Assembly: GCA_032622095.1 (NCBI GenBank)
Contig: CP136061.1
Location: forward strand, 195,470,935 to 195,534,934
Source: Siphonodentalium dalli
Taxonomy: Eukaryota; Mollusca; Scaphopoda; Gadilida; Siphonodentaliidae
DNA length: 64,000 bases
Reading direction: 5' to 3'
Shown: one piece after another, positions 48,063 through 60,000 of the stretch
How positions within the stretch are numbered: the first letter of the stretch is position 1
Layout of the letters: every line of letters starts with the position of its first letter
Program-made: the position numbers and the translations under genes
Notes under the pieces: model-generated
Database searches by the model: none
Told to the model about the DNA's origin: nothing
What the model saw: only the letters and a program-made list of their open reading frames with translations

Positions 48063-51000
48063 GGTTGAATTTTTTTTAATTTGGGTTGAAATTTGAAAAA
48101 AAAAGTCCAGGTCGGCCCAATTTCGGCAGGTCGGTCGGGTAACCGGAAACACAGATGTTTTTTTTTTTGGCCTTACCCAGCCCTTTTAATTCAGATTGTT
48201 TGGCTTCGGCAATCTGCTATGGCAACCCTTTATCTTGGCCCAGCTTGCTTCAGCAAATGGCTTCGGCATTGCCGATTGCCGTAGCCAATTATGAGGGCTG
48301 CTTACCACATAATAAGTTATATGCAATATGACATATGTCAGTTTACTTGTATTTCATATGTTACAACATAAATACCCCATAAAACAGAAATTGCCCCTGC
48401 AAAATATTTTAGCCCCTGCAAAGTATTTTGGCGAGGGCGAATTTTAGCCCCTGCAGATTTTTCATAAGGCCAGCACTGCTTGTATTGTGACGACTACATC
48501 CCATTGTCTGGAGGTAGTCATGAGTACACCCAACCTAGCATGTCTGGTTTTTGGAAACAGTAGCTATACATGTACACCTAACATGTGGTGATAACCTCTA
48601 TACATGTATATATACAGATAAACACCCACCATGTCTGTTGATAGTGTTCCTATGTTCCATAAGACCCAAACAAGGCATAAAGCAGGCATGAGATCCACTC
48701 TCAGGAAATTAAAATTGAAAAATGCATGCCCATCAGTCAACAACCCATCACACACCTGGGGGCGTTTGAGACAGCAGTCACTTCATGGTCACTTTTCACA
48801 GGGATATGTTAGAAACCATGTGTTTTGAACACTAATGACCATCAATATTTATGTGCATTTAGTGGTAGACACAAACAAAAAATTTTTTTTTTTTTTTTTT
48901 TTTAATTTGACTTTTTCTCAAAATATCAATAAAAAGATTAGGGTCGGCGGGTTATTTTTAGGGTCGGTCGATGTACGGAAACATAGCATCTTTTTTTTTT
49001 GGCCTCACTGAAAATGGAGTACTAAAATTGCTCAATAACATCAACATACATTATTTACATAAGGCCACTGGACCTGACGGTATTCCTGGAAGACTACTAA
49101 AAACAGTCGCTTCCGAAATTACACCAATGCTGACAAAACTCTTTCAATCCTCAATCAACCAAGGGAAAATACCAACTGACTGAAAAGAGGCATATATTAC
49201 TCCATTGTACAAGAAAGGAGACAAAACATCTACATCAAACTACCGTCCAGTATCTTTAACATCCATCTGCAGCAAACTTCTAGAACATATAATTCACCAC
49301 CATCTAATCAGTTACCTGGAATCAAACGACCAGCTAACAGACTTTCAACATGGCTTCAGAAAGAACAGATCATGTGAAACTCAACTTCTCTTGACGGTGG
49401 ATTACTTAGCAAGAGGACTATTTAAAGGCGAACAGATCGATGCTGCACTACTCGACTTCTCCAAGGCGTTCGACAAGGTACCGCATCAGAGATTACTACA
49501 GAAGTGCGTAGGACATGGCATTAATGACAACATCTTGGGATGGATAAAGGATTTTCTCTCAAACAGAACCCAGATAGTCATCTTAGAAGGTCATCTCTCC
49601 GACGCAACACCTGTCACATCTGGAGTACCACATGGAACAGTTATGGGACCATTGCTGTTCCTTATTTATATCAACGACCTTCCAAAATGTATGAGAGCGA
49701 CACCCCGCTTGTTCGCAGACGACTGCTTGCTGTACAGGACAGTAAAATCCAAAAAAGACGCTCAACTGCTCCAGGAAGACCTTGACAACCTTCAACTTTG
49801 GGAAAAGAAGTGGCAAATGGAGTTCAATGCGGACAAATGCGAGATCATATGCATAACAAACAAAAGGAAACGAAATGTCTTGGAAACCCAGTACACCATT
49901 CATGGGAAACCACTACGATGTGTGACCTCTGCAAGGTATCTCGGCGTCAACATCAAGGAGGATGTTAGTTAGAACGACCCTGTCTCTAAGATCTGTAAAA
50001 AGGCAAATTCTACAACAGCCTTCATTGGAAGAAATTTAACCAACTGCAACCCCACCATCAAGGAGCAGTGCTACAATGCCATGGTTCGTCCAATAGTAGA
50101 GTATTCGTCGAATGTATGGAACCCGCACACAGCGGAAAACATCGAGAAAATAGAGAAAGTGCAACTGAGAGCAGCCAGAATGGTCCAGAACAACTACCAC
50201 TGGAGGGGCACAGGTCCCCAGAACAAAAATTGACCCCACCCCCAATAGTACTCAATTCTATAGGATTAAGTACTATTGGGGGTGGGGTCAATTTTTGTTC
50301 TGGGGACCTGTGTGGAGGAGGAGCCCAAAAACGATGGTGAAAAACCTTGGATGGAAATCACTTGAACAAAGACGAAAAGATGCCACCTTGACTATGTTCT
50401 TCAAGTGTATCAAAGGACTTGTCGTCACCAATCAAGCTACTCCACTCATGAAGAGCAGAACTAACGACAGATCACGAGGGCACAACCAGCGCTACACACA
50501 ACATCATGTGAGAGTAGATGCTTATAAGTACTCCTTCTTTCCGTCTGCCATACAGATGTGGAACATGTGGCATGCACCTCCCTGGAAGACTTTCAGAAGG
50601 AGATGCTCAAAACAGGCTAGCTGAGGATAACAGAACAGATATTTTAACTTCACTCACGATGATTTTACTTGTAATATACATAATATCCTTGTTTTATATA
50701 CACCAATATTGGCTTTTAATGACATCCTCATCCGCCTGTGCACACAAATTATGAGAAAATATTCCTACAGAATCCTTCTGCAGGGATTTGCATTGTATCG
50801 GAAGAAGGTATTGAGTATTATCTAAACGAACAGAAATTACTCACAAATATCACAAAATATCAACAAAATAAGCCTTGATATTTTGGATGTATAGTATAGT
50901 AAATTAGTATGTATGGTATAATTTACCTTTGGTAAGCATAGCATAATCCAAAACATGTCAATGTTTATCCATTGTCTCCTTGAATCTCACACAGAAATGG

Positions 51001-54000
51001 TGGTTCCCCCAAAAAAATATTATTACATGTTTTGTGAAATCCGGGGTCTTCACAGCTGGTTTGAGATAGAGTAGAATATATAGCATAATTCAGCTAGGTT
51101 AGCTGAATACAGCTACCGGTATTTTACATGTACATGTAGCTGTATTCTCACATTTGCCAGACCTGGTCTATATAGGCATACTGGTATAGCCAGAACTAGA
51201 TATTATTGCTGAAGGCTTGGCCAATGAAGGGGTCACACCGCCAGTTAAAGTGCTGACGGGTTCACAGGTTTTGAAAATGTGCTGAAAGGTACACTGAAAG
51301 GGTTTGCTAACCGCACTGATGCAGTTACTAGAAATAGGCAACCTGGAGCATGAACGATAACTTGCCCATTCCCGGAATTTCGCAAATGATGACAACTTAC
51401 GGGAAATCTCTGAGAGTAGTCATGTAAACATCGCTATTTTAAGTAAAAGTAAATGAAAATAGCGCAATTCGGCAGCAATAAAATCGATAATTAGTTGTGC
51501 ATATAGCTGTTTTTAGGTAGTATTTAAAAAATATACGAGGTCATATACTGTAAACAAAAATTATCTATATACATGTATGGCTTCTTACATGAAGCATGTT
51601 AATGTCAGCCTAGTACATGTATGAAGAAAAACAATAAGAATAAATCTCAGCCCAATGCAAATAAGGTACTGTACAGTCAGTAGGCCTTAAGATTCGATGA
51701 GAATCACCGAATCGATTCTCGTAATGATTCTCGAGGAAACTTTTCAATTTTCAGTGCTTTAATATGACTACCGGTAGTACCGGTCCGGTACATGTATAAA
51801 TTTAATTCAGCATAAATTTGATTCTCGCAAAATTAAATGCATTTTGAGCCCTGGTACAGGCAGGGAGAAGAGGAAATAAATTTGGTATAACTCCATGAAA
51901 TACGGTACATGTATATGTGAGCCCAATGTGCATTTGTTCATGCCATTATTAGCTTCGAAAAGATACATGTCAGAGATACTAGTAGAAATGCATGCATGTG
52001 GTAGGTTTGTATTTGGAATTACTGTATTTGTTTTTAGTGCCGGTTCTTGGAACTGGAATTGAATAAAAGGTACACAATCCGATTCGATGGTCCCCGTATC
52101 ATCAGATTCCAACAACAATAACATTTCTTCAAAAGACACTTTAGTTCTCAGAATCAGTTAGTTACGCCAAATAAAAAAGATAATATGTTTCCGATAACGG
52201 AGAGAAAAAATTAGGGTAGGTAGGTAGGGAAATGTTTTTTTTTAAATTATTTTTTGATATTTTTTTCCAGCTGCAGAAATATTGAACTACCTTGACCGAA
52301 ATGACATAAAATGCCTACTTGTGTTGTAGGGAAAGTATTACTTGTGGAAATATACATTAACATTGAACAAGATATCAAACTTGCTGTTATTCTTAATAGT
52401 GTGTTTCAGTATTCACATACTGATTTTGGCCATAAACTCAGAGGGATGGGGCTTCATATTCTCCGACTGTCCGAAAATATTATAGAACCTATATATTTGA
52501 ATTGTTCATGTGGGATATTCTGCCTGATTGTTGAAGATGTCAGTTGGGCTGAAGGGGGTCACTCACCAAATAAAAGTGCTGAAGGGTATTTTACGGTACA
52601 TAGGTTTTGAAAATCTGCTGAAGGGTACTAGTACACAGGGTTTGTGATCAGCACTAATGCAGTTACTTTAAGTGTGTTCCCGAAAGTCTGGCAGCCACCA
52701 GCAGTTCGTCTTCAGTTAATTTTAAATTTCCTTGCAACCTATACAAAGATCCTCTAACAGAAATCATGACAAGACACAAATATACTGTTCAGCACATTTT
52801 CAAAACCTGTGTAGCATTAGTTGGTGTCAATTATAAAAGCAAGTTTATCAAAACAAAACATTTATTTTGAACAAAATAATATATTAAAGGGGTACTGAAT
52901 CCGGTTATTTGTAGGACTATCTCCTTTTATCCCCTCTGTAGAATTGTAAGCCTTCTTAGGCACCATTGGTCTTCTGGGGCCATACCACGCCGTATCCCGG
53001 TGTTCTTGTTCGATATATGTTAACTAAACAGGAAACACTTATTTCGTATTACCCCGCAAAAATTGTCGTCGCTATATAGAGAAGACAGATTTTACACGGG
53101 TCATAACAATCTCGTATGCCCCGTGTAAAAGTGATATTACCCCGCAAAAATTGTCGTCGCTATATAGAGAAGACAGATTTTACAAGGTCATAACAATCTC
53201 GTATGCCCCGTGTAAAACTTATATTATATACCCCGCAAAAATTGTCGTCGCTATATAGAGAAGACAGATTTTACAAGGTCATAACAATCTCGTATGCCCC
53301 GTGTAAAACTTATATTACCCCGCAAAAATTGTCGTCGCTATATAGAGAAGACAGATTTTACAAGGTCATAACAATCTCGTATGCCCCGTGTAAAACTGAT
53401 ATTACCCCGCAAAAATTGTCGTCGCTATATAGAGAAGACAGATTTTACACGGGTCATAACAATCTCGTATGCCCCGTGTAAAAGTGATATTACCCCGCAA
53501 AAATTGTCGTCGCTATATAGAGAAGACAGATTTTACAAGGTCATAACAATCTCGTATGCCCCGTGTAAAACTTATATTACCCCGCAAAAATTGTCGTCGC
53601 TATATAGAGAAGACAGATTTTACAAGGTCATAACAATCTCGTATGCCCCATGTAAAACTGATATTACCCCGCAAAAATTGTCGTCGCTATATAGAGAAGA
53701 CAGATTTTACAAGGTCATAACAATCTCGTATGCCCCGTGTAAAACTTATATTACCCCGCAAAAATTGTCGTCGCTATATAGAGAAGACAGATATTACAAG
53801 GTCATAACAATCTCGTATGCCCCGTGTAAAACTGATATTACCCCCGCAAAAATTGTCGTCGCTATATAGAGAAGACATATTTTACAAGGTCATAACAATC
53901 TCGTATTAACATTAACATTAACATTTTTATTGACATAATACACCCACGCGGGGCAGTTGTCATAATACAGATAATTTAAACACAAGTCAAGACAATTTCA

Positions 54001-57000
54001 TATAAATATATATAACATGTATTTGTAACTCAACACTATATTCTCAATTATTTGCGGAAAACTGCCGAACCATGTTACAGATCATTGCATATGCTCGGGT
54101 GTTCAGCCTTCATGAGGAATATGAACTTTTCTATTTCATCAAAGTTTACGAAAATTGGTTGGTGAACTCCTATTTCAGTGAAAAATCTCTTCTGCAAAGG
54201 TTATGTTTTTCACATCTTGTATGCCCCGTGTAAAACTTATATTACCCCGCAAAAATTGTCGTCGCTATATAGAGAAGACAGATTTTACACGGGTCATAAC
54301 AATCTCGTATGCCCCGTGTAAAACTGATATTACCCCGCAAAAATTGTCGTGTCGCTATATAGAGAAGACAGATTTTACAAGGTCATAACAATCTCGTATG
54401 CCCCATGTAAAATTGATATTACCCCGCAAAAATTGTCGTCGCTATATAAAGAAGACATATTTTACAAGGTCATAACAATCTCGTATGCCCCGTGTAAAAC
54501 TTATATTACCCCGCAAAAATTGTCGTCGCTATATAGAGAAGACAGATTTTACACGGGTCATAACAATCTCGTATGCCCCGTGTAAAACTGATATTACTCC
54601 GCAAAAATTGTCGTCGCTATATAGAGAAGACAGATTTTACAGGGTCATAACAATCTCGTATGCCCCGTGTAAAAGTGATATTACCCCGCAAAAATTGTCG
54701 TCGCTATATAGAGAAGACAGATTTTACACGGGTCATAACAATCTCGTGTGCCCCGTGTAAAACTTATATTACCCCGCAAAAATTGTCGTCGCTATATAGA
54801 GAAGACATATTTTACAAGGTCATAACAATCTCGTATGCCCCGTGTAAAACTGATATTATTCCGCAAAAATTGTTGTCGCTATATGGAGAAGACATATTTT
54901 ACAAGGTCATAACAATCTCGTATGCCCCGTGTAAAACTGATATTATCCCGCAACAATTGTCGTCGCTATATAGAGAAGACAGATTTTACAAGGTCATAAC
55001 AATCTCGTATGCCCCGTGTAAAACTTATATTACCCCGCAAAAATTGTCGTCGCTATATAGAGAAGACAGATTTTACAAGGTCATAACAATCTTGTATGCC
55101 CCATGTAAAACTGATATTACCCCGCAAAAATTGTCGTCGCTATATAGAGAAGACAGATTTTACAAGGTCATAACAATCTTGTATGCCCCGTGTAAAACTT
55201 ATATTACCCCGCAAAAATTGTCGTCGCTATATAGAGAAGACATATTTTACAAGGTCATAACAATCTCGTATGCCCCGTGTAAAACTGATATTATTCCGCA
55301 AAAATTGTTGTCGCTATATGGAGAAGACATATTTTACAAGGTCATAACAATCTCGTATGCCCCGTGTAAAACTTATATTACCCCGCAACAATTGTCGTCG
55401 CTATATAGAGAAGACAGATTTTACAAGGTCATAACAATCTCGTATGCCCCGTGTAAAACTTATATTACCCCCGCAAAAATTGTCGTCGCTATATAGAGAA
55501 GACAGATTTTACAAGGTCATAACAATCTCGTATGCCCCATGTAAAACTGATATTACCCCGCAAAAATTGTCGTCGCTATATAGAGAAGACAGATTTTACA
55601 AGGTCATAACAATCTCGTATGCCCCGTGTAAAACTTATATTACCCCGCAAAAATTGTCGTCGCTATATAGAGAAGACAGATATTACAAGGTCATAACAAT
55701 CTCGTATGCCCCGTGTAAAACTGATATTACCCCGCAAAAATTGTCGTCGCTATATAGAGAAGACATATTTTACAAGGTCATAACAATCTCGTATTAACAT
55801 TAACATTAACATTTTTATTGACATAATACACCCACGCGGGGCAGTTGTCATAATACAGATAATTTAAACACAAGTCAAGACAATTTCATATAAATATATA
55901 TAACATGTATTTGTAACTCAACACTATATTCTCAATTATTTGCGGAAAACTGCCGAACCATGTTACAGATCATTGCATATGCTCGGGTGTTCAGCCTTCA
56001 TGAGGAATATGAACTTTTCTATTTCATCAAAGTTTACGAAAATTGGTTGGTGAACTCCTATTTCAGTGAAAAATCTCTTCTGCAAAGGTTATGTTTTTCA
56101 CATCTTGTATGCCCCGTGTAAAACTTATATTACCCCGCAAAAATTGTCGTCGCTATATAGAGAAGACAGATTTTACACGGGTCATAACAATCTCGTATGC
56201 CCCGTGTAAAACTGATATTACCCCGCAAAAATTGTCGTGTCGCTATATAGAGAAGACAGATTTTACAAGGTCATAACAATCTCGTATGCCCCATGTAAAA
56301 TTGATATTACCCCGCAAAAATTGTCGTCGCTATATAAAGAAGACATATTTTACAAGGTCATAACAATCTCGTATGCCCCGTGTAAAACTTATATTACCCC
56401 GCAAAAATTGTCGTCGCTATATAGAGAAGACAGATTTTACACGGGTCATAACAATCTCGTATGCCCCGTGTAAAACTGATATTACTCCGCAAAAATTGTC
56501 GTCGCTATATAGAGAAGACAGATTTTACAGGGTCATAACAATCTCGTATGCCCCGTGTAAAAGTGATATTACCCCGCAAAAATTGTCGTCGCTATATAGA
56601 GAAGACAGATTTTACACGGGTCATAACAATCTCGTGTGCCCCGTGTAAAACTTATATTACCCCGCAAAAATTGTCGTCGCTATATAGAGAAGACATATTT
56701 TACAAGGTCATAACAATCTCGTATGCCCCGTGTAAAACTGATATTATCCCGCAAAAATTGTCGTCGCCATATAGAGAAGAGAGATTTTACAAGGTCATAA
56801 CAATCTCGTATGCCCCTAGTATAATTTTTATGACCCGGCAAAAGTTTGAAGGTCAAATGTACATCTTTCAAAGCCACGTTGATTCCTGGTGTGATGTTAT
56901 CTTGCTACTCTTGCTTCATTTATTTAGGTTGTCTGACTCATTTACCATTACTATTTTTGAAGTGTATTGCTCTCTTTTATATCGTCTAACATATAGATTC

Positions 57001-60000
57001 CAAAAGTAAGCGAGGCCAGCAAGTATTTATAGACAAATTGTGGAAACTGCTATATAAATATATTCATCGTATGAGCAGTCTAATCAAATAGAGTTACTGT
57101 TCGTGGCTCGTTTCCGCGCTTTATGTCTGTGGGAATATCTTGTTAATTTTGACCGGGGATAAATACATTACACGGCTTGTTGATGGGGGATACGGTGTGG
57201 TATGCCCCGGTCGACTCTCGTATCCCCCTCGGCTATCGCCTCGGGGGATACGAGCATCTACCGGGGCATACCACACCGTATCCCCCATCAACAAGCCGTG
57301 TAACTTATAGTATACTCAACAGAATTTATGCAACAAATGAATGAATTTGAGGCATGTATTAATGCCAAATACACTTATGTGCTCTATGAATGGTGCAAAC
57401 AACATGGTAAGTATATTGAAAATGAATTTATGACTCCAGTCATATAAATTACCATGTTGTTTGCATCGTTCTCATAGAACACATCAGTGTATTTGGCACA
57501 AATCCATGGCTCAAATGCATTAATTTGCTGCATATATTCTCTTGAGTATAAAAGGAGATGGTCCCATAATTGGCAGATTCAGTACCCCTTTAGATAGCAC
57601 CCAGCATTTTTAAATGTGTGCAAAAGAAACATGGTGGGTGAAGCAATGAAGTGTACCAGTAAAATGTTGTTTGAATATTAAGTGTCAAACGAAATGGAAA
57701 TGTACATTTCTCATGCTGTCAAGAAAATAATAAATGGGCATGCATGTTTATTTGGAACTCATGAATATGTTCCATAAGTCCCAAACAAGGCATAATGGTA
57801 AAGCAGGCATGAGATCCACTCTCTTGAAATTAAAATTGCAAGATTCATGCCTATCAATCCACAACCCATCACACACCTGTGGCTTTTGAGATTTCAAAAC
57901 TCAATATCTGATAACTCTGGGCTTTGATGGGTGGGTTCCTCGACTCAAATCTAATATTTTTTACCCCTAAGCCGAAGAAATAGTAATTTAGAGCCGTTAA
58001 ATCAGATTATGGATATTTAAGCTTGTTTAAATACATGTACTTATACCTAAAACAAGTGTTAATCTGAGCAATCATATTTCACTGTTTTCTCGTTTGTGGA
58101 ACAAGCCGAAGATACCTTAGTATATAAGACATTTCATTGTAATATTAAATCATAATTTACTGCCGTCCGGGATACATGGGTAGATGGCTTTTTCTATACC
58201 TATTACCCAAATATCGACCGGTTCATCACTATGTGTAACATTTGGTTTCCCACTGGGAATTTGAAATTAATGAAAACTGCTCTCCTTTTTCAGACATTAC
58301 CAATCAATCCCAAACCATTTCTTAATGGTTTAACAGGTAAACCAGTTATGGTCAAGCTGAAGTGGGGAATGGAGTACAAGGGATACCTTGTATCTGTTGA
58401 CAGCTACATGAACTTGCAGGTAAGCAGCATACATGTATATCAGTTGCAAGCGCAGTCAATAACAATATCAATTTAATGAGGAACAAGTCATTCGAATTTC
58501 AGTCCCAATGTATTGCATTTGGTAATGCTATAATATCAGAAACAATTTAAAGTCAGCATATTTATGTTGGTACAAATACATGTACTAGTACAGTCATGCT
58601 CTAAATAATCAACTCCTTAACCACAGCAGAATTATGGGTAACTTTTCAGGATTTAGTCGGAAATATGGCTTGTTGCCATTCATCGGAAAGCTCTCAGTGA
58701 AAGCAACAAGCCATATTTCTGACTAAATCCTGAAAAGTTACCCATAATTCTGCTGTGGTTAAGGAGTGGATTATTTAGAGCATTACTGTATGAAACAATA
58801 ATCCTTTTAAATTCTGTAAACGTTCCAGCACTGACAACCATATCTGGTAAGCTATTCCAGGTCATCACTATCCATTGACAAAATAAATATTTTCCAATAT
58901 TGTTGTTGCATCGCTTGAGATGTACATGTAGCTTGCGGGATTAGTCTATCTCTATAACTCAGGTCTCGTGGCTCTAATGCTGGATGTTTTCAAGAGATAC
59001 ACACTGATACTGCGGTGAGGATCCAAAACTGTACCGCAGTATTCGAGGATAGGTCTCACATACAGTTTCCTGAATGTGTCAACTTCCAACCTGCTTATAT
59101 GTTCTGATTTATATTATTTTCTGAGAATTTTCTGTGAACGATTGCATATGTTGTTTATGTGAATTTTAAACTTGAGTTTTTAATCCACGCCAACACAAGA
59201 TCTTTTTCACAAGTGCTTGTAAATAGGTGGATCTCATTTCCATTTATGCATGTACAAAATGTACATGTACTAGTCCTAGTATGAAATGGCATATCGTGAT
59301 ATAAATCTGTGATGCAGCCAAGAACCAAGTAGCTTCCACTGACCTTGCAGGTGAAAACTTGTCTCAAAGATTCCAAGTCCACAACAATGTGAAATTGTCG
59401 TCACACACTGAGTTATTTATAAATTATGTTGTACATGATAATTTTTATGAAGTCACAGGTATTTACCCCATTTATTTCATGTCAGTGATGTCCTTATCTA
59501 TTTAAATAAAATAACAAAATCTTATTGGGTCAAACACGGTAGAATTACTCATCTTCACAGTCAAATAATGAACACATACAATGTATACCGTCTGGAACAA
59601 TGAAGAATTGAAGATCCGTACTTCCATTGGATACAAGACTTCTACAGAAATGTTTGATCAATTTTCTGTCTGATATTTAAAACTGAGTGCCAAATAATAA
59701 TAATATAATATATTTAAGTATATGTACATCTAAGAGTAAAGTATGTCATTAATCTACTAATATAAAAATGTTAGCCGTACATGTCAGAGACTAGAACTTG
59801 GAATTTTTCAAAATGCTGCAGGTTTGTCTGTTGGTTGTAATATTTTCTTGTTTCTTTTCAGCTTGCAAACACAGAAGAATTTATTGATGGAGCTTTTGCG
59901 GGAAACCTTGGGGAATTAACAATCAGGTAAAATTTATATTAAATTATATAGATCTTACGCTTCTCAAACAAGACTGTTCCAGACATATCAGTACCTGGGC

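Larger units (their letters stand above)
46625..48172. mobile_element. Nested GGCC-ended TIR element, TTA TSD
   Basis: Left end GGCCAAAAAAAATAAAATAT followed by TTGTTTCC. Right end inverted reads GGCCAAAAAAAAAACATCTG followed by TGTTTCCGG. TTA is duplicated at 46622-46624 and 48173-48175. A TWA-type duplication supports a PIF/Harbinger-like origin. It includes a TTAA MITE and a long A/T homopolymer. Confidence 0.7.
43942..49004. mobile_element. GGCC-ended TIR element/nest inserted in the LINE, 3-bp TSD
   Basis: Left end GGCTAAAAAAAAAAGATTG then TATGTTTCCG. Right end inverted reads GGCCAAAAAAAAAAGATGC then TATGTTTCCG. TCA is duplicated on both sides (43939-43941, 49005-49007). Removing it restores the LINE reading frame. 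Short GG-start TIRs and 3-bp TSDs resemble PIF/Harbinger. It contains a hAT element, a second GGCC-ended copy and a TTAA MITE. No transposase is recognised, so the outer unit may be two partial copies. Confidence 0.68.
52885..57592. mobile_element. 4.7-kb TIR element carrying a satellite array
   Basis: Left end TAAAGGGGTACTGAATCCGG, then GGACTATCTCCTTTTAT. Right end, inverted, TAAAGGGGTACTGAATCTGC, then GGACCATCTCCTTTTAT. About 45 bp of TIR homology. Inside are the 87/88-bp arrays, two copies of a 314-bp spacer, a 136-bp palindrome and an inverted-arm block at 57314-57549. No transposase. This resembles bivalve TIR elements that carry internal tandem repeats; superfamily not determined. Confidence 0.75.

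Noticed and set aside
54660-55496. 278-codon open frame as a protein-coding gene
   Set aside because: It consists only of 87-bp satellite units in frame, has no start context or domain, and neighbouring units shift frame.
53044-56820. CRISPR-like array
   Set aside because: Units abut with no variable spacers, and the context is a spliced animal genome.
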